From a virus: 30,872 nt of DNA. Where the stretch lies: the IMG/VR virus record IMGVR_UViG_3300027754_000311, positions 1 to 30,872 of that record; one strand, written 5' to 3'. Each line of letters opens with the position of its first letter. The first letter of the stretch is position 1. This document shows positions 15,546 to 24,707 of this stretch, in pieces. The translations under genes and the position numbers were made by a program. The notes under the pieces are model-generated. The model was given only the letters and a program-made list of their open reading frames with translations. It was not told the DNA's origin and did not search any database.

Positions 15546-18500
15546 TAGATTCTACCGCTCCTTTGAGAATTGTCTTGGTAAGACGTTACTTTCCTATTAA
15601 TTGTACCATAAGCCTGCTGATTTTTTGGTGCAACTTTGACACCATATTCTTTCATCATTGACTCAAACCAAGCGGGCTCACCAATGAAGTTATCAACATA
15701 GATATTAGTTGATACAGCCTGCGGGGTCGCTGGAGCAGAGTTGTTAGTTATATTTACTGACATACCAGAATAATCAGATGGAGCAGTGCGAGCAGGCTGA
15801 AAACTATTTACAAATTGAGACATGCCTTGAGGAAGCGGAATAACAGCTTCATCATATTGCCCCTCACCAATTTGAGCAATTATACCACCCATGCGACGCT
15901 TAACTATTCCACCCTCAGCAAAACTGTTTATACGATTATTGAGTACACGCTGCTGAAGCGGGCCAACCCTTGTATCTCTGGCAGGTATGCCGCTAAGTGG
16001 ACCATCTGCCGCTCTTGCTGCAGCATTTAAGTTATCCCAAATCCACATAAAGAAATCATACAATGCCCTCTTTGCTGCTGTGAATACGTCTGCATTGACA
16101 GTAAGTCCACCGGCCAATGCATCATTTATAATCCCCTGAATTCCACTCCGTAGTCCCCCAGCGTTCTCTAGATTCCACCTAAGGATAACAGTAACAGTTT
16201 TACGAAAACTATCATAAGAATCAAGAAGATTCTTGACAGCTGTTTTAAAAGTAAGCTTGCTAGATGGAGATTCAATGCCCATGGCGATACCATCAACAAG
16301 AGGTTTACCTATCTCATCAGCAAATAACTTAGATGGAGATTTAATTTTGGCATGATCTTTAACGCCATCGCTAATGTTCTTAATGGTATCAACTCCGGCA
16401 TCGCGTACTTTCTTTTGCTCTTGTGGTCCAAGGATTCCCTCTTTGATACCCCGAGTGATGTCAACGCCACTTTGATTGAACATGTCTTTCCCAAGTTTTC
16501 GCATGGTCCTCTGGAGCCCATCAAATAAATCACCAAGTCCTTCTCCAGCACTTTTTTCAATCGGTAGCCAATCCATTGGTTTTCCATTATTACTTAATGC
16601 ATTCCATAGTATGTTTCCACCCCCATCCATGGCATCGCCTTTAGCCTTAAAAGCTTTTGACAAACCTTTTAATAAATGCTTTCCAATATCGAGTCCAGCC
16701 TTGAACGGAGCGTCTACGATTTTACCTGATAGGGTCATAGCATTGCCTATGACTTTAGCCCAGCCCGAAGCTGCGCCACCCAAGTCAATACCGGCCCATT
16801 TCAGCCAATTGTTAGGATTCTTCCAATTAACGCCTTTAGGCTTAACATAAGGTCCAAGTTGATCTTTCTCACTTGCAGGCCCCATTGCCCCCTTTGGCCC
16901 CTTTGGTCTTGCCTGATCCCGTGGACCTTTAGGACCAGACGGTGGACCAGCAATAGCAGCAGCAGCTGCACGCTTAGCAGCCACGCTAGGTTTTACCCAA
17001 CTTATTGTGCCGTCTGCTAGGACCCAATAAGGCTGCATTTTGCCGCCCTTAGTTTTTTGACCGTCTCCATCTTGCAACTCATCGCCAGCATACCAAGTAG
17101 CAAGCGGCACCATATTCTTGTCTGACTTCCATCCAGTTGCTGTATTGAATTTAGCCTGACCTACTTTAGTCAAACCTCTTTTATTCAACATTGTTGGAAC
17201 GGTACCGGGAGCTGCGGGCGTTGGCTGTAAATTACCAGACAGAGGATTAATCTCAATTGAATCAGGTAACTTGACAGCACCAGGCAATATTTCTTGACTA
17301 AGGAACTGATCTAAAGTGCCGCCAGGATTTTTGACCTGCCATGCTCGGAATCGCTCTTGCTTGGCTAAATCTGCTCCGCTAGTTGGTGGAGACATAAGAA
17401 CTTGACTCCAACTATCTTTTAACGTTTTTCGTTTTTTATCTACTTTGCCAGCAAGCTTAGCAATTGCAGGCGACACTGCGGGTGCAGCAGCAGCAGTGGG
17501 CCTCTTAAGCAAGGCGAAGCCGCTGGGTAGCCCACCGGGTGCGGTTCCTGCGGCACCTATATCACCTAATTGATTATTTGCTCTAACCTGACTGACATAA
17601 AATTCGTACAATCCTTTATTCTTAGGATCATTCTTTAGCCAGTTAACCAGCTTTTTATTGCCAAGAATTCCCTGCCACGCTTGTTCCTTATAGCCGCCTT
17701 TAGCAAACCCAAGAAGCAAGTTTCTCCAACCGCCAACAGTTACTGACTTTGGAATAGCCGTAGATTCTTCCTTTGGAGTGGTACTATCGGTAGGCCCGTC
17801 CGTGGTTGGATCTGGAGTAGCGCTAGGATCTAAAGCGCTACCAGCAATGCCAGCAGCAGCACTGTCTGCCATTGATTTAACAATATTTTTAATATCAATT
17901 TGAGCTAATTGAGAAATCCAGTTATAGATACCTTTATAAGCCCATTCGCCTTGCCAGAATGAGTCATTGCTAAGCTCTATCTTCACCTCAGAAATAGCAA
18001 GCTTGAACATATCAAGACCATTGTTCCATGCGCCAGCAATACGAGGCATACCATAATTAGTTAAAGTATCATTGATTTTATCCATCATCGCTACCCACTC
18101 AGCATCATTCTTAGGAGTGTATTTAGTAATAAGATCGATTTGCTCTTTAAGAGCTTTCTCTTCTATTGCCTTAAGGTCTTCAGCAGCTTTCTTGGCATCT
18201 GCAATCTTCTGCCTCTGTAGATCCCTGCTGGCTTTAAGCAATACATTTGCACGAGATTTATCTATATCAGTTATAGTCTTACGGTTGCTTTTATCATTTT
18301 CAGCAAATGAAAGATCTAAGTTACGAGCATCGTCAATACGGCCCTCATATATAGCAAGTCCTCTATCTCTGCGATAATTCTCTTGATCAAGCGAACGCTT
18401 ATTTAGAGCCTCACGACGACTTTGTGCATACTCTTGAGCAGCAATAAGTTCTGCTTCTTTCTTCTCAACGGCATCCATTGCTTTAATTTGGTCATCAAAG

Positions 18501-21500
18501 ACTTGCAGTCGTTGTTTCCATACGTCATCAAACTCTTTAGAAATAAGATCTTTAAGTTTAGAAATAAATTCATTTAGCTTAGACTGCAGAGCAGATAGGA
18601 AGTTATCATATGCGGATTTTCCACCGCTGCCACCGCTTCCATTCGGAGGATCTAGCGCTCCCGGATCGGGCTTCACAGAAACAGCACTAGGGCGTGGTTG
18701 TGTCGTATATGGAACAAACTCATATGGAATTTTTTGCGTGCCAGTTTTCTTTAAGCCATTATTGATTGCATTACGCAAAGTACTTTCAATATTCATATTC
18801 TTTATACCACGACGAATGTTGTCGGCAGTACCATGGGCACCAAATGCATCTGCTATAGATGCGGCAACTCCTCCAAGTTTTTTAGCCATTCCATCTATCA
18901 TTTTCAAGAATGGACTCATATAAGAAAGAACAAATTCAAATACATTAGCTACAGCTCTACCTAAGAAATCAAAAGCTTCGCTTAAGTCACCATGTATTAT
19001 TGCAGTTATTGCTTGAATAAGATTAACTACAAATTCAATAATTGGTTTAATTAAGTTAGCAATATATTGAAATGCAGGAGCTAAGAATTTTATAAGCTGT
19101 GCAACCAGCGTTAACATTTTTGCAAAAATTATCATCAGGCCAGAAACTGCTTGACCTATGCTAGTCCAAACGCTTCCAGTTTTTTTGCCTTCTTCCGCAA
19201 AACCTGCAACCCCCTTCATGCTATTAGAAAATATTGCTATAATGTCCCCGACTGCCTTGCCAACTTCCTTGAAGGCTTTTCCAACGGCATCGAGGCCGGA
19301 TTTCATTCCAGCATGAATTTCTTTCCAATGTCTTTTTAAAACAATAAATGCTAAAACCAGAGCAGCAACAATTGCTGCAATAACTAGCAGAGGACCCATC
19401 ATTGTCATCAGTCCCCCGCCTTCAGCGGCAGCAGTCCCAGCAGCCGGTGCAGCAGCCCAAGCGGGTGCGGAAACTCCAGGAATAAATTTAGTAACTCCGC
19501 GAACTAGCCCCTTGCCGCCTTTTGCTACCAATCCACCTGTGCGAGCTATTAACCCAGGTCTAGCAGTAATAGGAGATAGAGCAGACTCTCCAGCTAGCTC
19601 AAGGTTTCTTGCAGCAAGCCTCGCTGCAGCAGCAGCCTCAAGATTGAGGGCTTCGGTTACTCCCAAATGAGCAGCAGCGAGTGCCTCTGCACCAGTTAGA
19701 CCGCTGGCCATTGCTATCCGAAGTTCTTCTTGAGCAATTTGAGCATAGTGAGTCTCAGCGGCTAAAGCATCAAATGATTCGCCTAGTCCAAGATTAACGA
19801 GCATCTCTTCTGCCATTGCATCAACAACTAGGGCTGAAGCAGCAGCTACTCTTTCTTCAGCGAGCGCAAGCGTATGAGCAGAAGTTGTACCAAGTCCCAT
19901 CATTACCGACAAATTACTTTGAGCAGTTGCAAGACCGGCTTCAGCCCCTGTTAATCCCATCGTGGAAGAACTCAAGCGAATATTATACTCGTCATTAAGT
20001 TTCTTGAGCGCAGCGTTCTGAGTCAGAGCTACATTTTCAGCATCCACAACTGCCGCTTCCAAAGCAGTAATTTGAGAAAGTTTTTGTTTTATGGCTATTG
20101 CCGCTTGATCTTGTAGAGTGTTTTCTGCTGAAATTTCCGCAGATAAAGCTTTACTGTCGTTTATTGCTGTAGTGGTTGCCAGATCAGCAGCCTCTACTTC
20201 CAATCCTGCAGCTATAACTGCATCATTTCGAGCTTTTGCTTCAGCTGTCGCATCAAGCAATAACTTTTTTTCTGCCAAAAGTTCGTTCTCTAGCCTTGTT
20301 TTCTTTGATTCCATTCCATAAAGACCGGCATTGGTAGCAGACCCTTCTTCAATTGCAGCCTTTTTCTCAGCAATTAAAACATTCTGCTGAGCAAGTTCTG
20401 TATTTAATTTATCAACAAGTTTAATTTCTAATTCAAGAACCGCATTGGGAACATCTGCCTGCTTTATGGCCTTAGCCTCAAGAGCACTAGCAAATTTGCG
20501 TCTGTTCGCGTTGATTGTCATTTGAGCAGTAAGTTCTTCTGCTCTGCCTTCGGCAATGATCTGAGTGATTCGAGACTGACTTATTTGTCTGCGAAGCTTG
20601 TCAATAACAGATTCATTATCAAGTACAGCCTGCTTAGACGCAATGACCTTCCTATCTGTAGCTAAAGCATTTTTAGTAGCAGTATCTAAGCCTGTTTTTA
20701 GTCTCCCCACAGCGGCAACTTCTGTTTTGGCAGCAGCCACTTCTAGTTCAGCAGCAGTAACTCTTCTTGCGGCATTTACCTGAAGGTCTGCCGTAGCACT
20801 ATGAGTGGCTGCCGCAGCCGCATATGCCGTTTCGGCTTGGGCAACTGCACCGGCTTTAAGCTCTGCTGATAGAATATATGCAGCATCGCTTTGTTGTGCA
20901 GCAAGCGAAGCAGCCTCGGCAGCCGCTATCTGTTCTTCTTGTGAAAGGATAACTGCGTCGGCAGCAGCAATTTGTTGCCTCGTAGCAACAGCCTGCGCAT
21001 CCTGAATACCAACAAGGCTTTTTAATCTTCCACCCAATGTCGTAGTACTCTTGTCAAGAAGAATGAAGCTTCCATTTACTTGAGCTACATTTGGGGGTAT
21101 AGTACCCATTGCAGCCATAGCCGCCATGGTGTCTGGAGCAATCATCTCAAGGCCCGGTAAGAACTTGAATATAGCGCCAGCCAGTGAGCCAAATACGCTG
21201 AATGCCAGTCCTCCAAGATACATCAGCGGACCGATAACAGCCAAGCCCACAATCAAGCCACCAAAGAGTGTTTTCGTGCCTGCTCCCATTTTGTTGATTC
21301 CCTCAAAAACACTCAATAAAACATGACCCACTTTAAGTAAAACTGGAAAAATAGATTCACCAATAGATACTCCAACCATTTTAAATGTTTCACTAAGAAT
21401 TCGCATCTGTACATCTGGTGAAACTAATTTAATGTTAATTTCTTTTGCAGACATGCTACGATATGCCGATGCAAGTTCTTTAATAGACTCACTATTGATA

Positions 21501-23218
21501 TTTACAAATCCAGAGCTAGCAACTAAAGCTCTACCAAACCCAGAAGTAAATTGTTCACTCTGCAACAATTGTGATCTGTACTGAATAAGAGGCTTAGATA
21601 ACTCTGTGAACGTAGATGTATCAATATTCAAACCAGCGGCATTTATATCCTGAACAGCAGCAGGAATTTCTTTTAGCGCTGTGCGAATTTGATGAGCACC
21701 TAAAGCAAGACTTTCAGCCATTGGTTGAAATGTTTTAATTTGCCTACGCTGAACTAACTCAGAAAATACTTGATTAGCATATGCAGTATTTTTCTTAGCA
21801 TTAGGATCAGCTATCTCTTCCTTACTTAGTCCCCTATTCTGTAACTCAACATACATTTCCGACAGTCTAGTAAGTTTTTCTAATCCTCCAGCCATAGTCT
21901 GAATACCCTGCAAAGCATGCGGAGTTTTAGAAAAAGCTTCATCAAAGGTCTTAGCAGCTTTAGCTGTAGGATTTACAACACGCTGTAGAATAAAACTTAA
22001 CCCAGTTGCAGCAGTTTCAATTGGAATACCTTTGTCATAAATACCCGTAAGGACAGAAGCTAACTCAGCGGCGTTCAACCCGAACATCTTCGCTGCACCA
22101 GCAGCACGAGGCATAGCCTCAGCAAGTTGATTCAAGTTAATAATAGTCTTATTTTCAATCTGGTTTAATTGATCAACAATAAAGTTAGTACCTTTAATCT
22201 GATCATTGAAATTCTTCACACCAGGAGCGCCTTCAACAAACACTTTAAGCATTGTTCTATAGAAGTCGGCACCCTGTTTTGAACCAATATCGCCCAAAGT
22301 TGAGCTAAATTGCATTGCTTTAGTCATTTTAGCCGCTTGTGAATTCTTTCCAGCGATGCTGTAACCCATAGCCACAACATCACCAAGTTGCTGAGCAGCT
22401 TGTTTCTGACTTACACCAAAAGTTTTAACAATATCAGCAATATCACCTTTGATAACACCCTCATATTTATTATAAAGATCGGCTCCACCGACCTTCTTAA
22501 TACGAGTCATTTCTTTACTTACAGATAGGTACAGCTGAGTCGTTGCCCTAATGGCCATAAGCAATGGAATAGTTAGACCAGTCATCATCTGGCGACCAGT
22601 CCATTGAGTTTGCTTTCCTATGTTGGTCATGTTCTGAGCAACACCCTGAAGTGGAGCCTTCAAGGCCCCCCATTTAATGGCAGCCATATTGGCTGCACTA
22701 ACAGACTGCCCAAATACTTGTTGCTGCTGCATAGCTAGTTGACGCATGGAGTTACGGTCAACCATACCAATAGCCATAGGAGTGTTAACGCCTGCCCCCA
22801 TAGGCTGCCCGGGCATCATAGGTCTAACACCAGCATTTACTTGAGTACGATATGCAGCAGCCTGATTATTTAAAAATGCGGCTTGTCTGCGAACATCGGA
22901 AAAGCGTGCTTTCCCTCCAGTCCCAAAAGACTGAGTATTCATTGCACGCACTAAATTTAAATAAGCTTTAGTTTCTTGCTTGATTTGAAATTCAGTAGCA
23001 CGAGAAGTAGCAAGCTGCCTGCTTTGCGAAGATGCGGCCATATTGCCAGCGGCACCAGCAGATTGCCCCATTGAGGCATACGACTGCTGAATCATCCTGT
23101 TAGTATTTGCTATTTGAGTAGCAGCCTGTGAGAATGATTTAGAAACTTGCTGAATGATTCGAACTAAGTTATTCAGCTGAGACAGCTGAACTTGCACACC
23201 AACATGAAGATTCGCCAT
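15545..23218 (-). CDS. Tape measure protein
   Basis: This 2557-residue protein sets tail length and is packed inside the tail tube. Residues 1-180 are helical and Gln-rich; about 190-430 match the TP901-type minor tail region (GVAQNMTNIGKQTQWTG, FGVSQKQAAQQLGD, FSSTLGDIG, AAELASVLTGIYDKGIP). Hydrophobic segments lie at about 645-690, 1270-1300 and 1350-1410. An Ala/Glu-rich coiled region covers about 720-1210 and a charged coiled coil about 1535-1710. A short collagen-like Gly-Pro-rich stretch lies near 2087-2125. The SPSKLFADEIGKPL motif and the terminal FAEGGIV...IGEGQYDEAVIPL are tape measure hallmarks. No lytic transglycosylase or peptidase motif was recognised. It directly follows the tail assembly chaperone genes, the universal order. 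Confidence 0.95.
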   Translation of the reverse strand: MANLHVGVQVQLSQLNNLVRIIQQVSKSFSQAATQIANTNRMIQQSYASMGQSAGAAGNMAASSQSRQLATSRATEFQIKQETKAYLNLVRAMNTQSFGTGGKARFSDVRRQAAFLNNQAAAYRTQVNAGVRPMMPGQPMGAGVNTPMAIGMVDRNSMRQLAMQQQQVFGQSVSAANMAAIKWGALKAPLQGVAQNMTNIGKQTQWTGRQMMTGLTIPLLMAIRATTQLYLSVSKEMTRIKKVGGADLYNKYEGVIKGDIADIVKTFGVSQKQAAQQLGDVVAMGYSIAGKNSQAAKMTKAMQFSSTLGDIGSKQGADFYRTMLKVFVEGAPGVKNFNDQIKGTNFIVDQLNQIENKTIINLNQLAEAMPRAAGAAKMFGLNAAELASVLTGIYDKGIPIETAATGLSFILQRVVNPTAKAAKTFDEAFSKTPHALQGIQTMAGGLEKLTRLSEMYVELQNRGLSKEEIADPNAKKNTAYANQVFSELVQRRQIKTFQPMAESLALGAHQIRTALKEIPAAVQDINAAGLNIDTSTFTELSKPLIQYRSQLLQSEQFTSGFGRALVASSGFVNINSESIKELASAYRSMSAKEINIKLVSPDVQMRILSETFKMVGVSIGESIFPVLLKVGHVLLSVFEGINKMGAGTKTLFGGLIVGLAVIGPLMYLGGLAFSVFGSLAGAIFKFLPGLEMIAPDTMAAMAAMGTIPPNVAQVNGSFILLDKSTTTLGGRLKSLVGIQDAQAVATRQQIAAADAVILSQEEQIAAAEAASLAAQQSDAAYILSAELKAGAVAQAETAYAAAAATHSATADLQVNAARRVTAAELEVAAAKTEVAAVGRLKTGLDTATKNALATDRKVIASKQAVLDNESVIDKLRRQISQSRITQIIAEGRAEELTAQMTINANRRKFASALEAKAIKQADVPNAVLELEIKLVDKLNTELAQQNVLIAEKKAAIEEGSATNAGLYGMESKKTRLENELLAEKKLLLDATAEAKARNDAVIAAGLEVEAADLATTTAINDSKALSAEISAENTLQDQAAIAIKQKLSQITALEAAVVDAENVALTQNAALKKLNDEYNIRLSSSTMGLTGAEAGLATAQSNLSVMMGLGTTSAHTLALAEERVAAASALVVDAMAEEMLVNLGLGESFDALAAETHYAQIAQEELRIAMASGLTGAEALAAAHLGVTEALNLEAAAAARLAARNLELAGESALSPITARPGLIARTGGLVAKGGKGLVRGVTKFIPGVSAPAWAAAPAAGTAAAEGGGLMTMMGPLLVIAAIVAALVLAFIVLKRHWKEIHAGMKSGLDAVGKAFKEVGKAVGDIIAIFSNSMKGVAGFAEEGKKTGSVWTSIGQAVSGLMIIFAKMLTLVAQLIKFLAPAFQYIANLIKPIIEFVVNLIQAITAIIHGDLSEAFDFLGRAVANVFEFVLSYMSPFLKMIDGMAKKLGGVAASIADAFGAHGTADNIRRGIKNMNIESTLRNAINNGLKKTGTQKIPYEFVPYTTQPRPSAVSVKPDPGALDPPNGSGGSGGKSAYDNFLSALQSKLNEFISKLKDLISKEFDDVWKQRLQVFDDQIKAMDAVEKKEAELIAAQEYAQSRREALNKRSLDQENYRRDRGLAIYEGRIDDARNLDLSFAENDKSNRKTITDIDKSRANVLLKASRDLQRQKIADAKKAAEDLKAIEEKALKEQIDLITKYTPKNDAEWVAMMDKINDTLTNYGMPRIAGAWNNGLDMFKLAISEVKIELSNDSFWQGEWAYKGIYNWISQLAQIDIKNIVKSMADSAAAGIAGSALDPSATPDPTTDGPTDSTTPKEESTAIPKSVTVGGWRNLLLGFAKGGYKEQAWQGILGNKKLVNWLKNDPKNKGLYEFYVSQVRANNQLGDIGAAGTAPGGLPSGFALLKRPTAAAAPAVSPAIAKLAGKVDKKRKTLKDSWSQVLMSPPTSGADLAKQERFRAWQVKNPGGTLDQFLSQEILPGAVKLPDSIEINPLSGNLQPTPAAPGTVPTMLNKRGLTKVGQAKFNTATGWKSDKNMVPLATWYAGDELQDGDGQKTKGGKMQPYWVLADGTISWVKPSVAAKRAAAAAIAGPPSGPKGPRDQARPKGPKGAMGPASEKDQLGPYVKPKGVNWKNPNNWLKWAGIDLGGAASGWAKVIGNAMTLSGKIVDAPFKAGLDIGKHLLKGLSKAFKAKGDAMDGGGNILWNALSNNGKPMDWLPIEKSAGEGLGDLFDGLQRTMRKLGKDMFNQSGVDITRGIKEGILGPQEQKKVRDAGVDTIKNISDGVKDHAKIKSPSKLFADEIGKPLVDGIAMGIESPSSKLTFKTAVKNLLDSYDSFRKTVTVILRWNLENAGGLRSGIQGIINDALAGGLTVNADVFTAAKRALYDFFMWIWDNLNAAARAADGPLSGIPARDTRVGPLQQRVLNNRINSFAEGGIVKRRMGGIIAQIGEGQYDEAVIPLPQGMSQFVNSFQPARTAPSDYSGMSVNITNNSAPATPQAVSTNIYVDNFIGEPAWFESMMKEYGVKVAPKNQQAYGTINRKVTSYQDNSQRSGRI

Positions 23219-23219
23219 A

Positions 23220-23845
23220 TTAGTCTATTGTCTCATATCCCATATTAATAGGCAAGAAACCTAGGTCATTTGCGCTGTTAATATCATATCCGCTGGTATC
23301 GTGACTAGAATCAGAGTCATCAGATATGTCTGCTCCCATAGCGGCAGCGACAGTCTTCATAAGTCTGTTTTGTCTCTCGATAGCGCTTCCATACAACTCC
23401 ATCAACTCTTCCATGGTTAGACAATCTTCTAAGTCCATGAAATTCTTCCAAGCGCCGCACTCAGAGAATACTTCTTTTTCGTAGGTAAGGAGGGGGAGGT
23501 CATCGAAGTGAATTCCTTCACCAGATGACGACCCCCCCTCCGTTACTCGTTTGGGTCTACGCCCATAGCGGCGTTAAGGATCTCGTTAAAGGTTCTGATG
23601 TCCAACGAATCTTCGATGGCATCATTATCTTTAGCTAGATCAGGAGCAGCTTTTTCAAGGGCGATTGAAGCAGCTTCTACCATCTTATCGATATCTTCAT
23701 CTGTTAGTTCTGTCTGATTGTCAAAGTTTAAATCTCCAACAATCTTAACAAAACGACGCAGCTGACGAATCGTCAATGGTCGAACCTCTACCTCGGTATC
23801 ACCGATTAAAATCTTAACTCCTGTTGCTAAGTCTTTATTACTCAT
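23220..23845 (-). CDS. Tail assembly chaperone, long form (G-T type) by -1 frameshift
   Basis: The predicted frameshift product has 208 residues: the first 99 of the short chaperone, then a -1 slip on CCCAAAC (23555-23549), then 109 residues read from 23549 to 23220. After the slip the frame reads RVTEGG, then a segment including GIHFDDLPLLTYEKEVF, and continues in frame into MDLEDCLTMEELMELYG and the acidic Ser/Asp-rich end. This frame is open without a stop for the full distance. In lambda and most long-tailed phages the equivalent G and GT proteins keep the tape measure soluble and recruit tail tube subunits; the ratio is set by frameshift frequency. An internal ATG at 23438 with GGAAG 6 bases upstream could also start a separate 72-residue protein, but this would leave 105 bases of open coding frame and the slip site unexplained. 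Confidence 0.85.
23489..23541 (-). promoter_or_regulatory. Frameshift-stimulating mRNA hairpin
   Basis: In the mRNA, GGAGGGGG (23541-23534) pairs with CCCCCTCC (23496-23489) for 8 base pairs. Further in, TCATC pairs with GATGA, and the top is GTGAA/TTCAC closed by the four-base loop GGAA, a GNRA loop. The hairpin begins 7 bases after the slippery heptamer, the spacing at which downstream structures pause ribosomes. It also lies beyond the stop codon of the short chaperone. Confidence 0.85.
23543..23845 (-). CDS. Tail assembly chaperone, short form (G type)
   Basis: This 100-residue protein lies between the major tail protein and the tape measure, where the lambda G equivalent is found. It begins with a beta strand part (VKILIGDTEVEVRPLTIRQL), followed by helices with many acidic residues (LTDEDIDKMVEAASIALEKA), and ends MGVDPNE. 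The last codons contain the slippery heptamer. The ATG at 23845 has an almost ideal ribosome binding site, AAGGAGGTGA, so the short form should be made in large amounts and the long form as a fraction. It probably binds tape measure and tail tube subunits before assembly and is not in the virion. Confidence 0.88.
   Translation of the reverse strand: MSNKDLATGVKILIGDTEVEVRPLTIRQLRRFVKIVGDLNFDNQTELTDEDIDKMVEAASIALEKAAPDLAKDNDAIEDSLDIRTFNEILNAAMGVDPNE
23549..23555 (-). promoter_or_regulatory. Slippery heptamer CCCAAAC for -1 frameshift
   Basis: In the reading frame of the short chaperone the codons are GAC CCA AAC GAG TAA, so the heptamer has the phase C CCA AAC, the canonical X XXY YYZ form. 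Slipping back by one base re-pairs the two tRNAs on CCC and AAA. The zero-frame stop follows one codon later, and the hairpin starts after a 7-base spacer. Confidence 0.87.
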
Positions 23846-23883
23846 AAAGACTCACCTCCTTGTTTTTGAATTTTTGTTATTGG

Positions 23884-24453
23884 TTATGCGTCAGCAATTG
23901 TACCATACTCTTTACCCGTAAACTGCGGGTCTGGAAGAATACGGAAAGATACTGGCAATTTAGCGTTCTCGTTACGCTTGTAGCTAATTTCAGCAGAAGC
24001 CATAGAGATTGCTCGGTTACAAGTGTATGTACGAGTCTTCGGTGTTGCTGCACTAGATCCTGGCGCAGGGCCAGTTACCTTAAGTCTACGCTCTTCGGGA
24101 AGAGCGCCATGAATACCTAAGTTTAAGCCAGTAGTGCTTGTCATACCGGGCTGAGTAGCGGTTGCAACCGCAGCATCGCCGTATCCAGTAATACCACTAT
24201 AGCCCCACACAAGTGCTAGGTTATTAAACGTGTTCTCAGCTAGACTTGTCTTAACTGAAACTTTAACTTTAGATTGGATAACGCGTGCTGCGTCACCAAA
24301 CTGATCTACCTCAATGTCAACCATGTCTGGCTCCCATGAGATACTTACTCCTTCTTGCGTAGCGCCAACGTCATAGAACGTAGCGCCTGCTGTGTTGTTG
24401 CTGACGGAAAGAGTTCCTTCACCAACGATAATATTTGCGAATGTTACAGCCAT
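23884..24453 (-). CDS. Major tail tube protein
   Basis: This 189-residue protein probably forms the stacked rings of the tail tube. Its position is right after the head-tail connector genes and right before the tail assembly chaperones. It is rich in beta strands with short turns, has Ala/Thr/Gly-rich loops, and includes WEPDMVDIEVDQFGDAARVIQ, a segment type common in tail tube proteins (an acidic strand followed by DQFGD and a repeat-like strand VSVKTSLAE). The ribosome binding site TAAGGAGG is very strong with 8-base spacing to ATG 24453, as expected for an abundant structural protein. Together with the chaperone's, it is the best ribosome binding site in the window. Confidence 0.85.
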   Translation of the reverse strand: MAVTFANIIVGEGTLSVSNNTAGATFYDVGATQEGVSISWEPDMVDIEVDQFGDAARVIQSKVKVSVKTSLAENTFNNLALVWGYSGITGYGDAAVATATQPGMTSTTGLNLGIHGALPEERRLKVTGPAPGSSAATPKTRTYTCNRAISMASAEISYKRNENAKLPVSFRILPDPQFTGKEYGTIADA

Positions 24454-24470
24454 TTTAATAGCCTCCTTAT

Positions 24471-24668
24471 TTATTCAAGAACAAACATTTTCTTGCCGTT
24501 CCTATCCCGCCGTTTCGATAGACGCATCGCATGTGTAAAATCGACCTCTTCGGGTCGCCTACCAATGCCTAATGACTTTTGCCACTCAAATTCATAAATG
24601 CGTTTGCCTACCTTTGCGGCAAAACCAGGTGTCTTACCAATGTACGTAATTGCAGTATACATTGCCAT
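24471..24668 (-). CDS. Small basic hypothetical protein in tail module
   Basis: This is a 65-residue protein between tail terminator and major tail protein. It is rich in Lys and Arg with a central segment RIYEFEWQKSLGIGR and a basic end (LSKRRDRNGKKMFVLE). I do not recognise the family; small head-tail joining or decoration-type proteins often occupy this slot. Two ATGs are possible: 24668 (GGAG 4 bases upstream) or 24662 (10 bases). It is separated from the upstream gene by 39 bases and from the tail tube gene by 17, and has no membrane segment or cysteines. Confidence 0.65.
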   Translation of the reverse strand: MAMYTAITYIGKTPGFAAKVGKRIYEFEWQKSLGIGRRPEEVDFTHAMRLSKRRDRNGKKMFVLE

Positions 24669-24707
24669 ACCACTCCATAATAATAGATTCTTGGTTATTA
24701 AGCAATA

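Noticed and set aside
19816-21326. Plus-strand open frames opposite the tape measure.
   Set aside because: They are shadows of the Ala-rich minus-strand coding sequence and have low-complexity translations; there are no ribosome binding sites or coupling.
15545-23218. A cell wall hydrolase domain within the tape measure.
   Set aside because: I searched the translation by eye for transglycosylase, peptidase and CHAP-type motifs and saw none that is convincing.
23220-23438. A separate 72-residue gene starting at ATG 23438.
   Set aside because: The frame is open further upstream to the slippery heptamer and the hairpin lies in between, so it is better read as the C-terminal part of the frameshift product. 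Internal initiation remains possible because GGAAG precedes the ATG.
23532-23538. The G7 run (mRNA sense) as the slippery site.
   Set aside because: It lies after the zero-frame stop codon and inside the base of the hairpin, so ribosomes reading the short chaperone would not reach it in frame.
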